A stretch of DNA of 64,000 bases from the NCBI RefSeq assembly GCF_003604215.1, contig NZ_QXGS01000002.1:186001-250000 (forward strand), read 5' to 3'. Source of the DNA: Teichococcus vastitatis. GTDB taxonomy: Bacteria > Pseudomonadota > Alphaproteobacteria > Acetobacterales > Acetobacteraceae. Within the stretch, counting starts at the first letter, position 1; each line of letters begins with the position of its first letter. Below, one piece after another: positions 56,639 to 64,000 of this stretch. The position numbers were made by a program, and so were the translations under genes. The notes under the pieces were generated by a model. That model had not been told where the DNA came from, did not search any database, and saw only the letters and a list, made by a program, of their open reading frames with translations.

Positions 56639-57619
56639 ATGACAACACGCCGCCATGTGCTGGGGGCGCTGGCCGCCGCCCCGGTTCTGTCCCTGCCGGG
56701 CCTGGCCCGGGCGCAATCCGATTACCCCAGCCGGTCGATCCAGATGCTGGTGGGCTTCGCCCCCGGCGGCGGCACCGACATCGTGGCGCGGATGCTGGCC
56801 CCCTCCCTGCAGGCGCAACTCGGCCAGCCGGTGGCGGTGGAGAACCGGCCCGGCGCCAGCGGCACCATCGCTTCCGCCGCCGCGGCGCGGGCGCGGCCGG
56901 ATGGCTACACGCTGGTGATGGGCACGGTGAGCACCCAGGCGGTGGTGGCGCCGCTGATGGCGAACCCGCCCTACGACCAGATGCGCGACTTCACGCCGCT
57001 GACGCTGGCTGGCACGGTGCCGATGGTGGTGATGGTGCCGGGTAACGCGCCGTATCGCGACCTGGCCGGGCTGCTCGACTTCGCGCGCCAGAATCCGGGC
57101 AAGCTGAACTACGCTTCCTCCGGCGTGGCGACGCAGCAGCATCTGGCGGCGGAGATGCTGAGCCAAGCGGTGGGCGTGTCTATGACCCACGTGCCGTATC
57201 GCGGCACCGGCCAGGTGGTGAACGACCTGCTGGCCGGCACGCTCGACCTGGTGATCGACACGCTGCCGACCCACCTGCCGCACATCCGCGGCGGCGCCAC
57301 GCGGGCGCTGGCGGTGACCACACCGCAGCGCGTGCCGGTGCTGCCCGACCTGCCCACCGTGGCGGAAAGCGGCTTTCCCGATTTCGCCATCACCGTCTGG
57401 TACATGCTGCTCGGCCCCGCCGGCCTGCCGCAGCCGGTGGTGGAGCGCTGGAGCCGGGTGATGAACGCCGCCCTGTCCGATCCCGCCCTGCGCCGGCGGC
57501 TGGAGGAAACCGGCTACCTGGTTGGCGGCGGCAGCCCGGAGGATGCGGCGAAGCTGGTGCGCCAGGAAGCGGAGCGCTACGGCGCCCTGGTGCGGCGCGC
57601 CAACATCCGCATCGACTGA
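56639..57619 (+). CDS. Bug/TctC-family tripartite tricarboxylate receptor
   Basis: A 326-residue periplasmic receptor; GGGAGGA lies 9 bases before ATG 56639. Signal 'MTTRRHVLGALAAAPVLSLPGLARAQ' is twin-arginine-like. 'IQMLVGFAPGGGTDIVARMLAPSLQAQLGQPVAVENRPGASGTIASAAAARARPDGYTLVMG' and 'THVPYRGTGQVVNDLLAGTLDLVIDTLP' are diagnostic. It lies 107 bp after the monooxygenase gene on the same strand, with no TctAB genes nearby. Co-expression with the monooxygenase suggests that it binds a related carboxylated compound, but this is inference. Confidence 0.92.
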   Translation: MTTRRHVLGALAAAPVLSLPGLARAQSDYPSRSIQMLVGFAPGGGTDIVARMLAPSLQAQLGQPVAVENRPGASGTIASAAAARARPDGYTLVMGTVSTQAVVAPLMANPPYDQMRDFTPLTLAGTVPMVVMVPGNAPYRDLAGLLDFARQNPGKLNYASSGVATQQHLAAEMLSQAVGVSMTHVPYRGTGQVVNDLLAGTLDLVIDTLPTHLPHIRGGATRALAVTTPQRVPVLPDLPTVAESGFPDFAITVWYMLLGPAGLPQPVVERWSRVMNAALSDPALRRRLEETGYLVGGGSPEDAAKLVRQEAERYGALVRRANIRID

Positions 57620-57667
57620 GGCGGGCGGGTTCTGGCCTGCGCTGGCCCGCTGGCGCAGGATACGCCC

Positions 57668-58489
57668 ATGAACAGCGAACAACACGACGCCCTGGCCGCG
57701 CGCTACGGCGCCGACGCCATGCCGCCCGCCGGCCCCTGGAACCCGGTGATCGCCGCCCTGCTGGCGCACCGCTCCGTGCGGGCCTACCGCCCTGACCCGC
57801 TGCCGGACGGCACGCTGGAGACGCTGGTGGCGGCCGCGCAATCCGCCGCCACCTCCTCGAACATGCAGACCTGGTCGGTGGTGGCGGTGACCGATCCTGC
57901 CACCAAGGCGGTGATGGCCGCCGTGGCGAACAACCAGAAGCATATCGAGCAATGCCCGCTCTTTCTGGTGTTCCTGGCCGACCTGTCCCGCAACGAGCGG
58001 CTGGCGGCGGAGGAGGGCGCCACGCTGGAAGGGCTGCCCTACCTGGAAACCTTTTTGGTCGCCGCACTGGACGCCGCGCTGGCGGCGCAGAACGCCACGG
58101 TGGCCGCCGAGTCGCTGGGCCTGTCCACGGTCTACATCGGCGCGCTGCGCAACGACGTGGAGCGGGTGGCGAAGGCGCTGTCCCTGCCGCCCGGCACGAT
58201 GGGCGTGTTCGGCCTGTGCGTCGGCTATGCCGACCCGGCGCGGCGGGCCGAGGTGAAGCCGCGCCTGCCGCAGCCCGCCGTGCTGCACCACGGGCGCTAC
58301 GACGCCGCGGAGGAGCCGGCCCACCGCGCCGTCTATGACGCCGCCCTGGCCGCGTTCAGCACGCGCAACGAGATGAACGCCGATCGCTGGACCGACCGGG
58401 TGCTGGCGCGCTGGGGCAAGGTGCGCACGTTGCACGGGCGGGACGAGCTGAAGGCGGCGCTGCGCCGGCTCGGCTTTCCCCTGCGCTGA
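57668..58489 (+). CDS. Nitroreductase-family flavoprotein (NfsA-like)
   Basis: A 273-residue FMN-dependent oxidoreductase. 'LLAHRSVRAYRPDPLPDGTLETLVAAAQSAATSSNMQTWSVVAV' contains the FMN-phosphate-binding Arg-Ser-X-Arg. 'LAAQNATVAAESLGLSTVYIGALRNDVERVAKALSLPPGTMGVFGLCVGYAD' completes the fold. The family reduces nitro compounds, quinones or flavin with NAD(P)H. It is the third gene of a plus-strand set after the monooxygenase and Bug genes (48-bp gap) and converges with the Xre gene, 7 bp away. Confidence 0.9.
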   Translation: MNSEQHDALAARYGADAMPPAGPWNPVIAALLAHRSVRAYRPDPLPDGTLETLVAAAQSAATSSNMQTWSVVAVTDPATKAVMAAVANNQKHIEQCPLFLVFLADLSRNERLAAEEGATLEGLPYLETFLVAALDAALAAQNATVAAESLGLSTVYIGALRNDVERVAKALSLPPGTMGVFGLCVGYADPARRAEVKPRLPQPAVLHHGRYDAAEEPAHRAVYDAALAAFSTRNEMNADRWTDRVLARWGKVRTLHGRDELKAALRRLGFPLR

Positions 58490-58496
58490 TCCGGCC

Positions 58497-59075
58497 TCAC
58501 CGCCGCAGCAGGGCGATGACGTAGCGGCACGGGCCCGGGCCGGGATTGTGGAACCGGCAGGGCTCGGGCGGGCCGAGCCGCAGGCAATCGCCCGGCCGCA
58601 TCGCATGCGTCGCCGGCCCTTGGGTGAAGTTCAGCGCGCCCTCCAGCAGCACGATCTGCTGGTCCTGCACAAAGGCGAAGGCGGCGGCTGGGTAATCCAC
58701 CGCCGCGCCTGCCGGCAATTCGCCCCAGACTAGGTCCAGCGGCGTCGGCGGGCCGCCGCCCGGTGTCAGGGTGCGGCGCGAGAAGCCGGTATCCGGATCG
58801 CGCCAGAGCGGCTGGTCGGCCGCGCGGGCTAGCGCCCCGGCGGATTGCTCGGCCCGTGCCAGCAGTTGCGACAGGCTGAGACCGAAGGCGCCGGACAGCC
58901 GGCCGAGCAGCACGGCGGTGGGGCTGACCTCGTCCCGCTCGATGCGGCTGATCATCGCCTTGGACACGCCCGAGCGTTCCGCCAGCTCGGACAGCGACCA
59001 GTGGCGGGCCTCCCGCTCGGTGCGCAGGCGCCGGGCGAGGGGCGGAACGGAGGGGGGAGCGTCATCGGGGGGCAT
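58497..59075 (-). CDS. XRE-family regulator with C-terminal cupin domain
   Basis: A 192-residue regulator. Residues 13-70 form an Xre helix-turn-helix ('LARRLRTEREARHWSLSELAERSGVSKAMISRIERDEVSPTAVLLGRLSGAFGLSLSQLL'). Residues ~105-185 form a cupin ('GELPAGAAVDYPAAAFAFVQDQQIVLLEGALNFTQG', 'HAMRPGDCLRLGPPEPCRFHNPG'). Such regulators sense a small metabolite in the cupin pocket and often control nearby catabolic genes. It lies 64 bp after a HAD gene on the same strand and may regulate this cluster. Confidence 0.9.
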   Translation of the reverse strand: MPPDDAPPSVPPLARRLRTEREARHWSLSELAERSGVSKAMISRIERDEVSPTAVLLGRLSGAFGLSLSQLLARAEQSAGALARAADQPLWRDPDTGFSRRTLTPGGGPPTPLDLVWGELPAGAAVDYPAAAFAFVQDQQIVLLEGALNFTQGPATHAMRPGDCLRLGPPEPCRFHNPGPGPCRYVIALLRR

Positions 59076-59139
59076 GGCGCCGCAGCTTATGGCAGGCGGC
59101 GGCGGCGGACCCCAGGGGTCGCCGGCGGTGGCGCGGCCC

Positions 59140-59862
59140 TCAGGCCATGGCGTCCTGCTGGTGCGCCCGCGCCAGCGCGATCAGCGATGGAAAGCGGAAG
59201 GCGTAGCCAGCGCCGGAACATGCCGGCAGCCGCGCACCCCAGTCCTCGGCATCCGCGCGCCGGTCGATCCAGGCGGTGGCCAGCCCGATCTTCCGGGCCG
59301 GCGCGTGGTCGTGAAACAGGCTCTGCGCGGCGTGCAGGATCTCGGCGCGGGCGAAGCCCTGCCCGGCGAGGTGCGCCAGCATGAACTCGAAGCCGCGCCG
59401 GTCCGGCTTGTAGCGGCCCGTTTCCTCGGCGGTGAAGATGGCATCGAAGCGGGTGCCGAGGCGCTTCTGGCTGGCGGCGACGCTGCGGCGGTCCAGGTCG
59501 GACAACACTACCAGGGTGTAATGCCGCCCCAGATAGGCCAGGGCCTCGGCCGAATCGGGAAATTCCGGCCAGTCCGGCACGGAAGCGCCGAACCGCGCAT
59601 CCAGCCGTGCATCCGGCTCCACCCCCCATTCATCGGCCAGCCTCGCATGCACGCGGGCCAGCAGCTCGGAACCCGGCAGGCCTGGCGTTTCCGCCTGCTG
59701 CGCCGCCTCCTGCAGGGTGAAGGCCTCCAGCACGGCATCCGGGGGCAGGTCCAGCCCGCCGCGCATCAGCAGCGGCTGCAGGGCCTCCTGGACGCCGCTT
59801 TCCCAGTCGATCAAGGTGCCGTAGCAGTCGAAGCTCAAGACGCGAAAGTCATGCAGGCGCAT
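59140..59862 (-). CDS. HAD hydrolase, type II haloacid dehalogenase-like
   Basis: A 240-residue HAD protein. Nucleophile motif 'VLSFDCYGTLIDWE' has Asp12; 'LVVLSDLDRRSV' gives motif II and 'YKPDRRGFEFMLAHLAG' motif III. The 'DCYGTLIDW' form is seen in type-II 2-haloacid dehalogenases, but also in phosphatases, so the reaction is not settled. GGAGGA precedes ATG 59862. It is upstream of the Xre-cupin gene on the same strand and divergent from pepN. Confidence 0.85.
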   Translation of the reverse strand: MRLHDFRVLSFDCYGTLIDWESGVQEALQPLLMRGGLDLPPDAVLEAFTLQEAAQQAETPGLPGSELLARVHARLADEWGVEPDARLDARFGASVPDWPEFPDSAEALAYLGRHYTLVVLSDLDRRSVAASQKRLGTRFDAIFTAEETGRYKPDRRGFEFMLAHLAGQGFARAEILHAAQSLFHDHAPARKIGLATAWIDRRADAEDWGARLPACSGAGYAFRFPSLIALARAHQQDAMA

Positions 59863-60001
59863 CGTGTTCCTCCGGCCGGGCCGAGAACCGCAGCGTGGCA
59901 TGCGCGGGTGGGGGGCGGAAAGCGTCATCGTGGGGGATGCCCTGGCCGCCCGCCCGCCCCATAGTGGAACCACAGTTCCGTTCCCCACCGCAGGGCGAGC
60001 C

Positions 60002-62635
60002 ATGATCGCGACTTCTCAGCCTTCCCCTCCGCCCACCATCCATCGCGAGGATTACCGCCCGCCCGCCTTCCTGGTGGACAGCGTGGACCTGCACCTGGCG
60101 CTGCATCCGGCGGCGACGCGGGTGAAGGCGCGGCTCGCCCTGCGCCGCAATCCCGCCGCCGGACCGTCCGGCACGCTGGAGCTGGATGGCGAGGCGCTGA
60201 CCCTACTCGGCTTGCGGCTCGATGGCGCGCCGCTGCCGCCGGACCGGGTGCGGCACCGTGCCGATGGCGGCCTGAGCATCGACGGCGTGCCGGAGGCCTT
60301 CGCGCTGGACAGCGAGGTGGAGATCTCGCCCGCGGCCAACAGCGAGCTGTCCGGCCTGTACCTGTCCGGCGGCAACTACTTCACGCAATGCGAGGCGGAG
60401 GGCTTCCGCCGCATCACCTTCTTCCCCGACCGCCCCGACGTGATGGCGCGCTACACTACCACGATCGAGGCCGACCGCGCCGCCTGCCCGGTGCTGCTGG
60501 GCAACGGCAATCCGGATGGCGCGGGCGAACTGCCGGATGGCCGCCACTGGGCGCGCTGGGTCGATCCGCATCCGAAGCCGTCCTACCTGTTCGCGGTGGT
60601 GGCGGGCGACCTGGTCGCGGTGCGCGACCGCTTCACCACCCGCTCGGGCCGCGAGGTGGCGCTCGCCATCTATGTGCGGCAGGGCGACGAGGATGCCTGC
60701 GGCCACGCCATGGATTCGCTGAAGCGCTCCATGGCCTGGGACGAGCAGACCTACGGCCTCGAATACGACCTCGACGTGTTCAACATCGCCGCCGTGTCCG
60801 ACTTCAACATGGGCGCGATGGAGAACAAGGGCCTTAACGTCTTCAACACCAAATACATCCTGGCGCGGCCCGAAACGGCGACCGACGCCGATTACGAGGG
60901 CATCGAGACCGTTGTCTCGCACGAATATTTCCATAACTGGACCGGCAACCGCGTCACCTGCCGCGACTGGTTCCAGCTGTCGCTGAAGGAAGGGCTGACG
61001 GTGTTCCGCGATCAGCACTTCACCGCCGATCAGGGCTCGGCGGCGGTGAAGCGGCTATGGGACGTGCGGCGCCTGCGCGCCGCGCAGTTTCCCGAGGATG
61101 CGGGACCGATGGCGCATCCGGTGCGCCCCGACTCGTACGTCGAGATCAACAATTTCTACACCGCGACGGTGTACCAGAAGGGCGCCGAGGTGGTGCGCAT
61201 GATGCGCTCGCTGATCGGCGAGGCGGATTTCCGCCGCGGCATGGACCTCTACATCGCGCGGCATGACAACCAGGCCGTGACGATCGAGGATTTCGTCCAG
61301 GCGATGCAGGACGCCTCGGGCGTGGATCTCGCGCGCTTCCGCCGCTGGTACGCCCAGGCCGGCACGCCGGAGCTGCGCGTGCGCGACGCTTTCGATGAGA
61401 GCAGCGGCCGCTACACCCTGACGCTGTCGCAATCGACGCCGCCCACGCCCGGCCAGCCCGAGAAGCTGCCGGTGCCGATTCCGGTGCGCATGGGGCTGAT
61501 CGGCACCGACGGCACCGACGGCGCCGAATCGCCGGGCGCCGCGACCCTGCTGCTGGAGGAGGCGGAGCAGGATTTCACCTTCGAGGGCTTGCCGTCAAAG
61601 CCGGTGCCGTCCCTGCTGCGCGGCTTTTCCGCGCCGGTGAAGCTGTCCGGCCTGTCGCTGGAGCAACTCGGTGTTCTCGCGGCGCATGACACGGACCCGT
61701 TCGTGCGCTGGGATTCCGGCCAGCAATATGCGGTGGCGGAGATGCTGCGGCTGGTGCGCGACTTGCGCGCGCAGCGGCCGCTTGAGTTGCCGGAAGGCCT
61801 CGCCGCCAACATCGCGGCCCTGCTGGAGCGCGCCACCGACGACGCGGCCTTCACCGCCGAAGCCCTGGCGCTGCCATCCGAGGATTTCGTGGCCGACCAG
61901 ATGCCGGTGGCCGACCCGGACGCCGTGCACGCCGTGCGGCAATTCCTGCGCGCCGCCATCGGCACCCGCTTCGCCGGGGCGTTCGCTGCCCTGCATGCGG
62001 AGCTCACCGACCCGGGTCCCTACCGCATCGACGGCATGGCGATCGGCCGCCGCGCGCTGCGCAATGCCTGCCTGTCCTATCTCGGCCGTGCGGAGCAGGG
62101 CGATGGCCTGCTCCGCGCCGAGGCGCAGTTCAACACCGCCGGCAACATGACCGACATGCTGGCGGCGCTGCGCGTGCTGGCGGATTCCGACAGCCCGGCA
62201 CGGGAAGCGGCGCTGGCCCGTTTCCACGCGACCTGGAAGCGGGACGATCTGGTGCTGGACAAATGGTTCACCATCCAGGCCGTCTCGGCGCGCACCGACA
62301 CCTTGCAGCAGGTCCAGGCCCTGGCCGGCCACCTGGATTTCGACCTTCGCAACCCGAACCGGGTCCGCGCGCTGGTGGGCGCCTTCGCCGCCGGCAACCC
62401 GGCGCAGTTCCACCACGCCTCGGGCGAAGGCTACCGCTTCCTGGCCGACACGGTGATCGCGCTGGACGCGGTGAACACGCAGGTGGCGGCGCGCATGGTC
62501 GGACCGCTCGGGCAATGGAAGCGGCAGGATGCGGCGCGCGGCACGATGATGCGGGCCGAACTGCAGCGCATCCTGGAACGCCCCGGCCTGTCGAAGGGCA
62601 CCTATGAGAAGGTGTCGAAAAGCCTGGCGGCCTGA
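60002..62635 (+). CDS. pepN: Aminopeptidase N
   Basis: An 877-residue M1-family zinc metallopeptidase that removes N-terminal residues from peptides in the cytoplasm. The exopeptidase signature GAMEN is at 271-275, and the zinc site is HEYFH (307-311) with the third ligand in 'LKEGLTV' (Glu330). The N-terminal beta domain, 'MALRDDL'-type linker and the long C-terminal helical domain are complete; the length is normal for the proteobacterial PepN. ATG 60002 gives the shortest complete form. It is divergent from the HAD gene. Confidence 0.97.
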   Translation: MIATSQPSPPPTIHREDYRPPAFLVDSVDLHLALHPAATRVKARLALRRNPAAGPSGTLELDGEALTLLGLRLDGAPLPPDRVRHRADGGLSIDGVPEAFALDSEVEISPAANSELSGLYLSGGNYFTQCEAEGFRRITFFPDRPDVMARYTTTIEADRAACPVLLGNGNPDGAGELPDGRHWARWVDPHPKPSYLFAVVAGDLVAVRDRFTTRSGREVALAIYVRQGDEDACGHAMDSLKRSMAWDEQTYGLEYDLDVFNIAAVSDFNMGAMENKGLNVFNTKYILARPETATDADYEGIETVVSHEYFHNWTGNRVTCRDWFQLSLKEGLTVFRDQHFTADQGSAAVKRLWDVRRLRAAQFPEDAGPMAHPVRPDSYVEINNFYTATVYQKGAEVVRMMRSLIGEADFRRGMDLYIARHDNQAVTIEDFVQAMQDASGVDLARFRRWYAQAGTPELRVRDAFDESSGRYTLTLSQSTPPTPGQPEKLPVPIPVRMGLIGTDGTDGAESPGAATLLLEEAEQDFTFEGLPSKPVPSLLRGFSAPVKLSGLSLEQLGVLAAHDTDPFVRWDSGQQYAVAEMLRLVRDLRAQRPLELPEGLAANIAALLERATDDAAFTAEALALPSEDFVADQMPVADPDAVHAVRQFLRAAIGTRFAGAFAALHAELTDPGPYRIDGMAIGRRALRNACLSYLGRAEQGDGLLRAEAQFNTAGNMTDMLAALRVLADSDSPAREAALARFHATWKRDDLVLDKWFTIQAVSARTDTLQQVQALAGHLDFDLRNPNRVRALVGAFAAGNPAQFHHASGEGYRFLADTVIALDAVNTQVAARMVGPLGQWKRQDAARGTMMRAELQRILERPGLSKGTYEKVSKSLAA

Positions 62636-62644
62636 GGCGGCGCC

Positions 62645-63322
62645 ATGCGCATCCTGGTGATCGAGGATGATGCGGCGACGGCCGATTACATCGCCAAGGG
62701 GCTGGGCGAGGAAGGCCATGTGGTCGATCTCGCCCGCACCGGGAGGGACGGGCTGTTCCTGGCGTTGAACGAGCCGTTCGACGTCATCGTCACCGACCGC
62801 ATGCTGCCGGGGCCGGACGGGATCGCCATTCTGCGCGCCATCCGCGCTTCCGGCATCGCCACCCCGGTTCTGGTGCTCACTGCGCTGGGCGAGGTGGACC
62901 GGCGCGTGGAAGGGCTGGAAGCCGGGGCGGACGATTACCTCGCCAAGCCCTTCGCCTTTGCCGAGCTGCGCGCGCGGCTGCGCGCCCTGGCCCGGCGTCC
63001 GGCGGTGGCGGCGGACAGCACGGAACTCACCGTCGGCGACCTGCGCATGGACCTGCTGCGCCGTTCCGTGGCGCGCGCCGGCCGCGCCGTGGAGCTGCTG
63101 CCCACCGAGTTCCGGTTGCTGGAATACATGATGCGCCATCCGGGGCAGGTGCTGACGCGCACCATGCTGCTGGAAAAGGTGTGGGATTTCTCCTTCGATC
63201 CTACCACCAACGTAATCGACGTGCATGTTTCCCGCCTGCGCCGCAAGCTGGAGGCAGGCGGCGAGGCGCCGATGATCCGCACGGTGCGCGGCGCGGGCTA
63301 CATCCTGGCGCCGCCGGAATAA
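62645..63322 (+). CDS. OmpR-family two-component response regulator
   Basis: A 225-residue regulator. The receiver has the acidic pair in 'VIEDDAA' (8-9), the phosphorylated Asp51 in 'IVTDRMLPG', and Lys101 in 'LAKPF'. The C-terminal winged helix ('RAVELLPTEFRLLEYMMRHPGQVLTRTMLLEKVWDFSFDPTTNVIDVHVSRLRRKLE') is OmpR/PhoB-like. It resembles CusR/QseB-type regulators, but the stimulus is unknown. It starts 9 bp after pepN, and its TAA overlaps the ATG of the kinase by one base. Confidence 0.94.
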   Translation: MRILVIEDDAATADYIAKGLGEEGHVVDLARTGRDGLFLALNEPFDVIVTDRMLPGPDGIAILRAIRASGIATPVLVLTALGEVDRRVEGLEAGADDYLAKPFAFAELRARLRALARRPAVAADSTELTVGDLRMDLLRRSVARAGRAVELLPTEFRLLEYMMRHPGQVLTRTMLLEKVWDFSFDPTTNVIDVHVSRLRRKLEAGGEAPMIRTVRGAGYILAPPE

Positions 63323-64000
63323 TGCGCTGGCTGCGCTCCTTCGCGCCGCGCGTCGCGCTGCTGATGGGGGCGGTGGTGCTGGTCGCCTCCGTGCTGGGCG
63401 CGGGCTGGGGCTGGCTGCGGGCGCAGGACGCGCTGCGGCGGCAGCTCGACCTCGTGCTGGCCGCCGACGCCGAGGGGCTGCTGCGCGATTACGAGACCTA
63501 TGGCCTGCGCGGCCTGGCCGAGGCCGCCGCCGTGTATGCCCGTCGCCAGGGCCCGTTGCGCGTGCTGCTGCTGGGCCCTGACGGGCGGCCGATCGCCGGG
63601 CATCTGCCCGGCGCCCCGGCCCGGCTGCGCGGCTTCGTCACGCTGGAAGGGGAAGGCGAGCGGCAGCGGCTGCTCGGCGCCATTCTGCCGGACGGCACCA
63701 ACCTGCTGGTCGGCACCGATCTGGAGCCGGTGGACCGCGCCGCCGCCGCCCTGGCCTGGACGCCGCCCGTGGCCGCCGCCCTGGCCGCCGCCCTGGCGCT
63801 GGTGCTGGGCTTCCTGGTGGCTCGGCGGCTGGAAGCGCGGCTGGCCGGCATCCGCGGCGCGGCGCAGGCGGTGATGGCGGGCGACCTGACGCGCCGCCTG
63901 CCCGAAGGCGGTGCCGGCGACGAGTTCGACCGCCTGGCCGGCACGGTGAACGCCATGCTGGCCCGCATCGAGGCATTGGTGGCCGAGTTGCGGCAGGTGA
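63322..64000 (+). CDS. Two-component sensor histidine kinase (3' partial)
   Basis: The first ~226 residues of a membrane kinase are visible. TM1 is near residues 11-32 ('ALLMGAVVLVASVLGAGWGWL'), followed by a ~110-residue periplasmic sensor loop. TM2 is near 146-166 ('PPVAAALAAALALVLGFLVA') and leads to a HAMP domain ('RRLEARLAGIRGAAQAVMAGDLTRRLPEGGAGDEFDRLAGTVNAML'). The frame stays open to the window end, so the dimerisation and ATPase domains lie beyond it. It is coupled to the response regulator (TAATG overlap). Confidence 0.93.
   Translation, partial: MRWLRSFAPRVALLMGAVVLVASVLGAGWGWLRAQDALRRQLDLVLAADAEGLLRDYETYGLRGLAEAAAVYARRQGPLRVLLLGPDGRPIAGHLPGAPARLRGFVTLEGEGERQRLLGAILPDGTNLLVGTDLEPVDRAAAALAWTPPVAAALAAALALVLGFLVARRLEARLAGIRGAAQAVMAGDLTRRLPEGGAGDEFDRLAGTVNAMLARIEALVAELRQV

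Overview
The window is very GC-rich, densely packed chromosomal DNA. Its gene content points to an alphaproteobacterium of the order Rhodospirillales, most likely family Acetobacteraceae (Roseomonas-like). The pointers are the aapJQMP amino-acid transporter, the order rho / mnmE-mnmG-rsmG-parA-parB / holA-lptE-leuS-DUF3576, the order dnaK-dnaJ-dapB, and several binding proteins of the Bug/TctC and peptide types. I see no rRNA, tRNA, CRISPR array, prophage or insertion sequence. Most of the window is conserved core genome, and the two parS-like sites beside parAB suggest it lies close to the replication origin.

Layout. 0-9.3 kb: the end of a WD40-repeat gene, an rph-rdgB-binding-protein operon on the minus strand, small membrane and lipoprotein genes, a bactofilin, an adenosine kinase-like PfkB kinase, an AEC transporter, a Bug receptor and a Crp/Fnr regulator. 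9.8-12 kb: prfB, a DUF1643 gene and a 65-codon gene behind a promoter with an operator-like palindrome. 12-16.6 kb: aapJQMP behind a consensus sigma-54 promoter. 16.7-25.5 kb: the minus-strand translation/transcription operon rimP-nusA-ylxR-infB-rbfA-(acyl-CoA thioesterase)-truB-rpsO. A promoter and an intrinsic terminator sit at its head, and a putative papain-like protease lies upstream. 25.6-28.6 kb: trmB, metK, dapB. 28.7-32.8 kb: dnaJ, dnaK and grpE with a heat-shock-type promoter. 32.8-36.7 kb: hemH-HAD-hemJ and rho. 36.8-39.3 kb: a GNAT acetyltransferase and ogt-qor. 39.3-45.3 kb: a [2Fe-2S] protein, mnmE, mnmG, rsmG, parA, parB. 45.3-51.6 kb: holA, lptE, leuS, a DUF3576 lipoprotein and a porin. 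51.8-60 kb: a YggS protein and an accessory cluster (alpha/beta hydrolase, peptide-type binding protein, bacterial-luciferase-like monooxygenase, Bug receptor, nitroreductase, Xre-cupin regulator, HAD hydrolase). 60-64 kb: pepN and a two-component system cut off by the window end.

How the parts work together. The rimP-to-rpsO block makes ribosome-maturation factors, initiation factor 2, NusA and S15 as one unit. The grpE/dnaK/dnaJ block is the Hsp70 system. mnmE/mnmG modify the tRNA wobble uridine, and ParAB act on the adjacent parS sites in chromosome segregation. The signals most worth checking are regulatory: the terminator and promoter at the rimP start, the sigma-54 promoter of aapJQMP, the paired parS sites at the rsmG start, and an operator-in-spacer promoter at 11.65 kb. 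I found no clearly new multi-gene defence or biosynthetic system. The nearest candidate is the 52.5-59.9 kb accessory cluster, whose substrate cannot be read from sequence.
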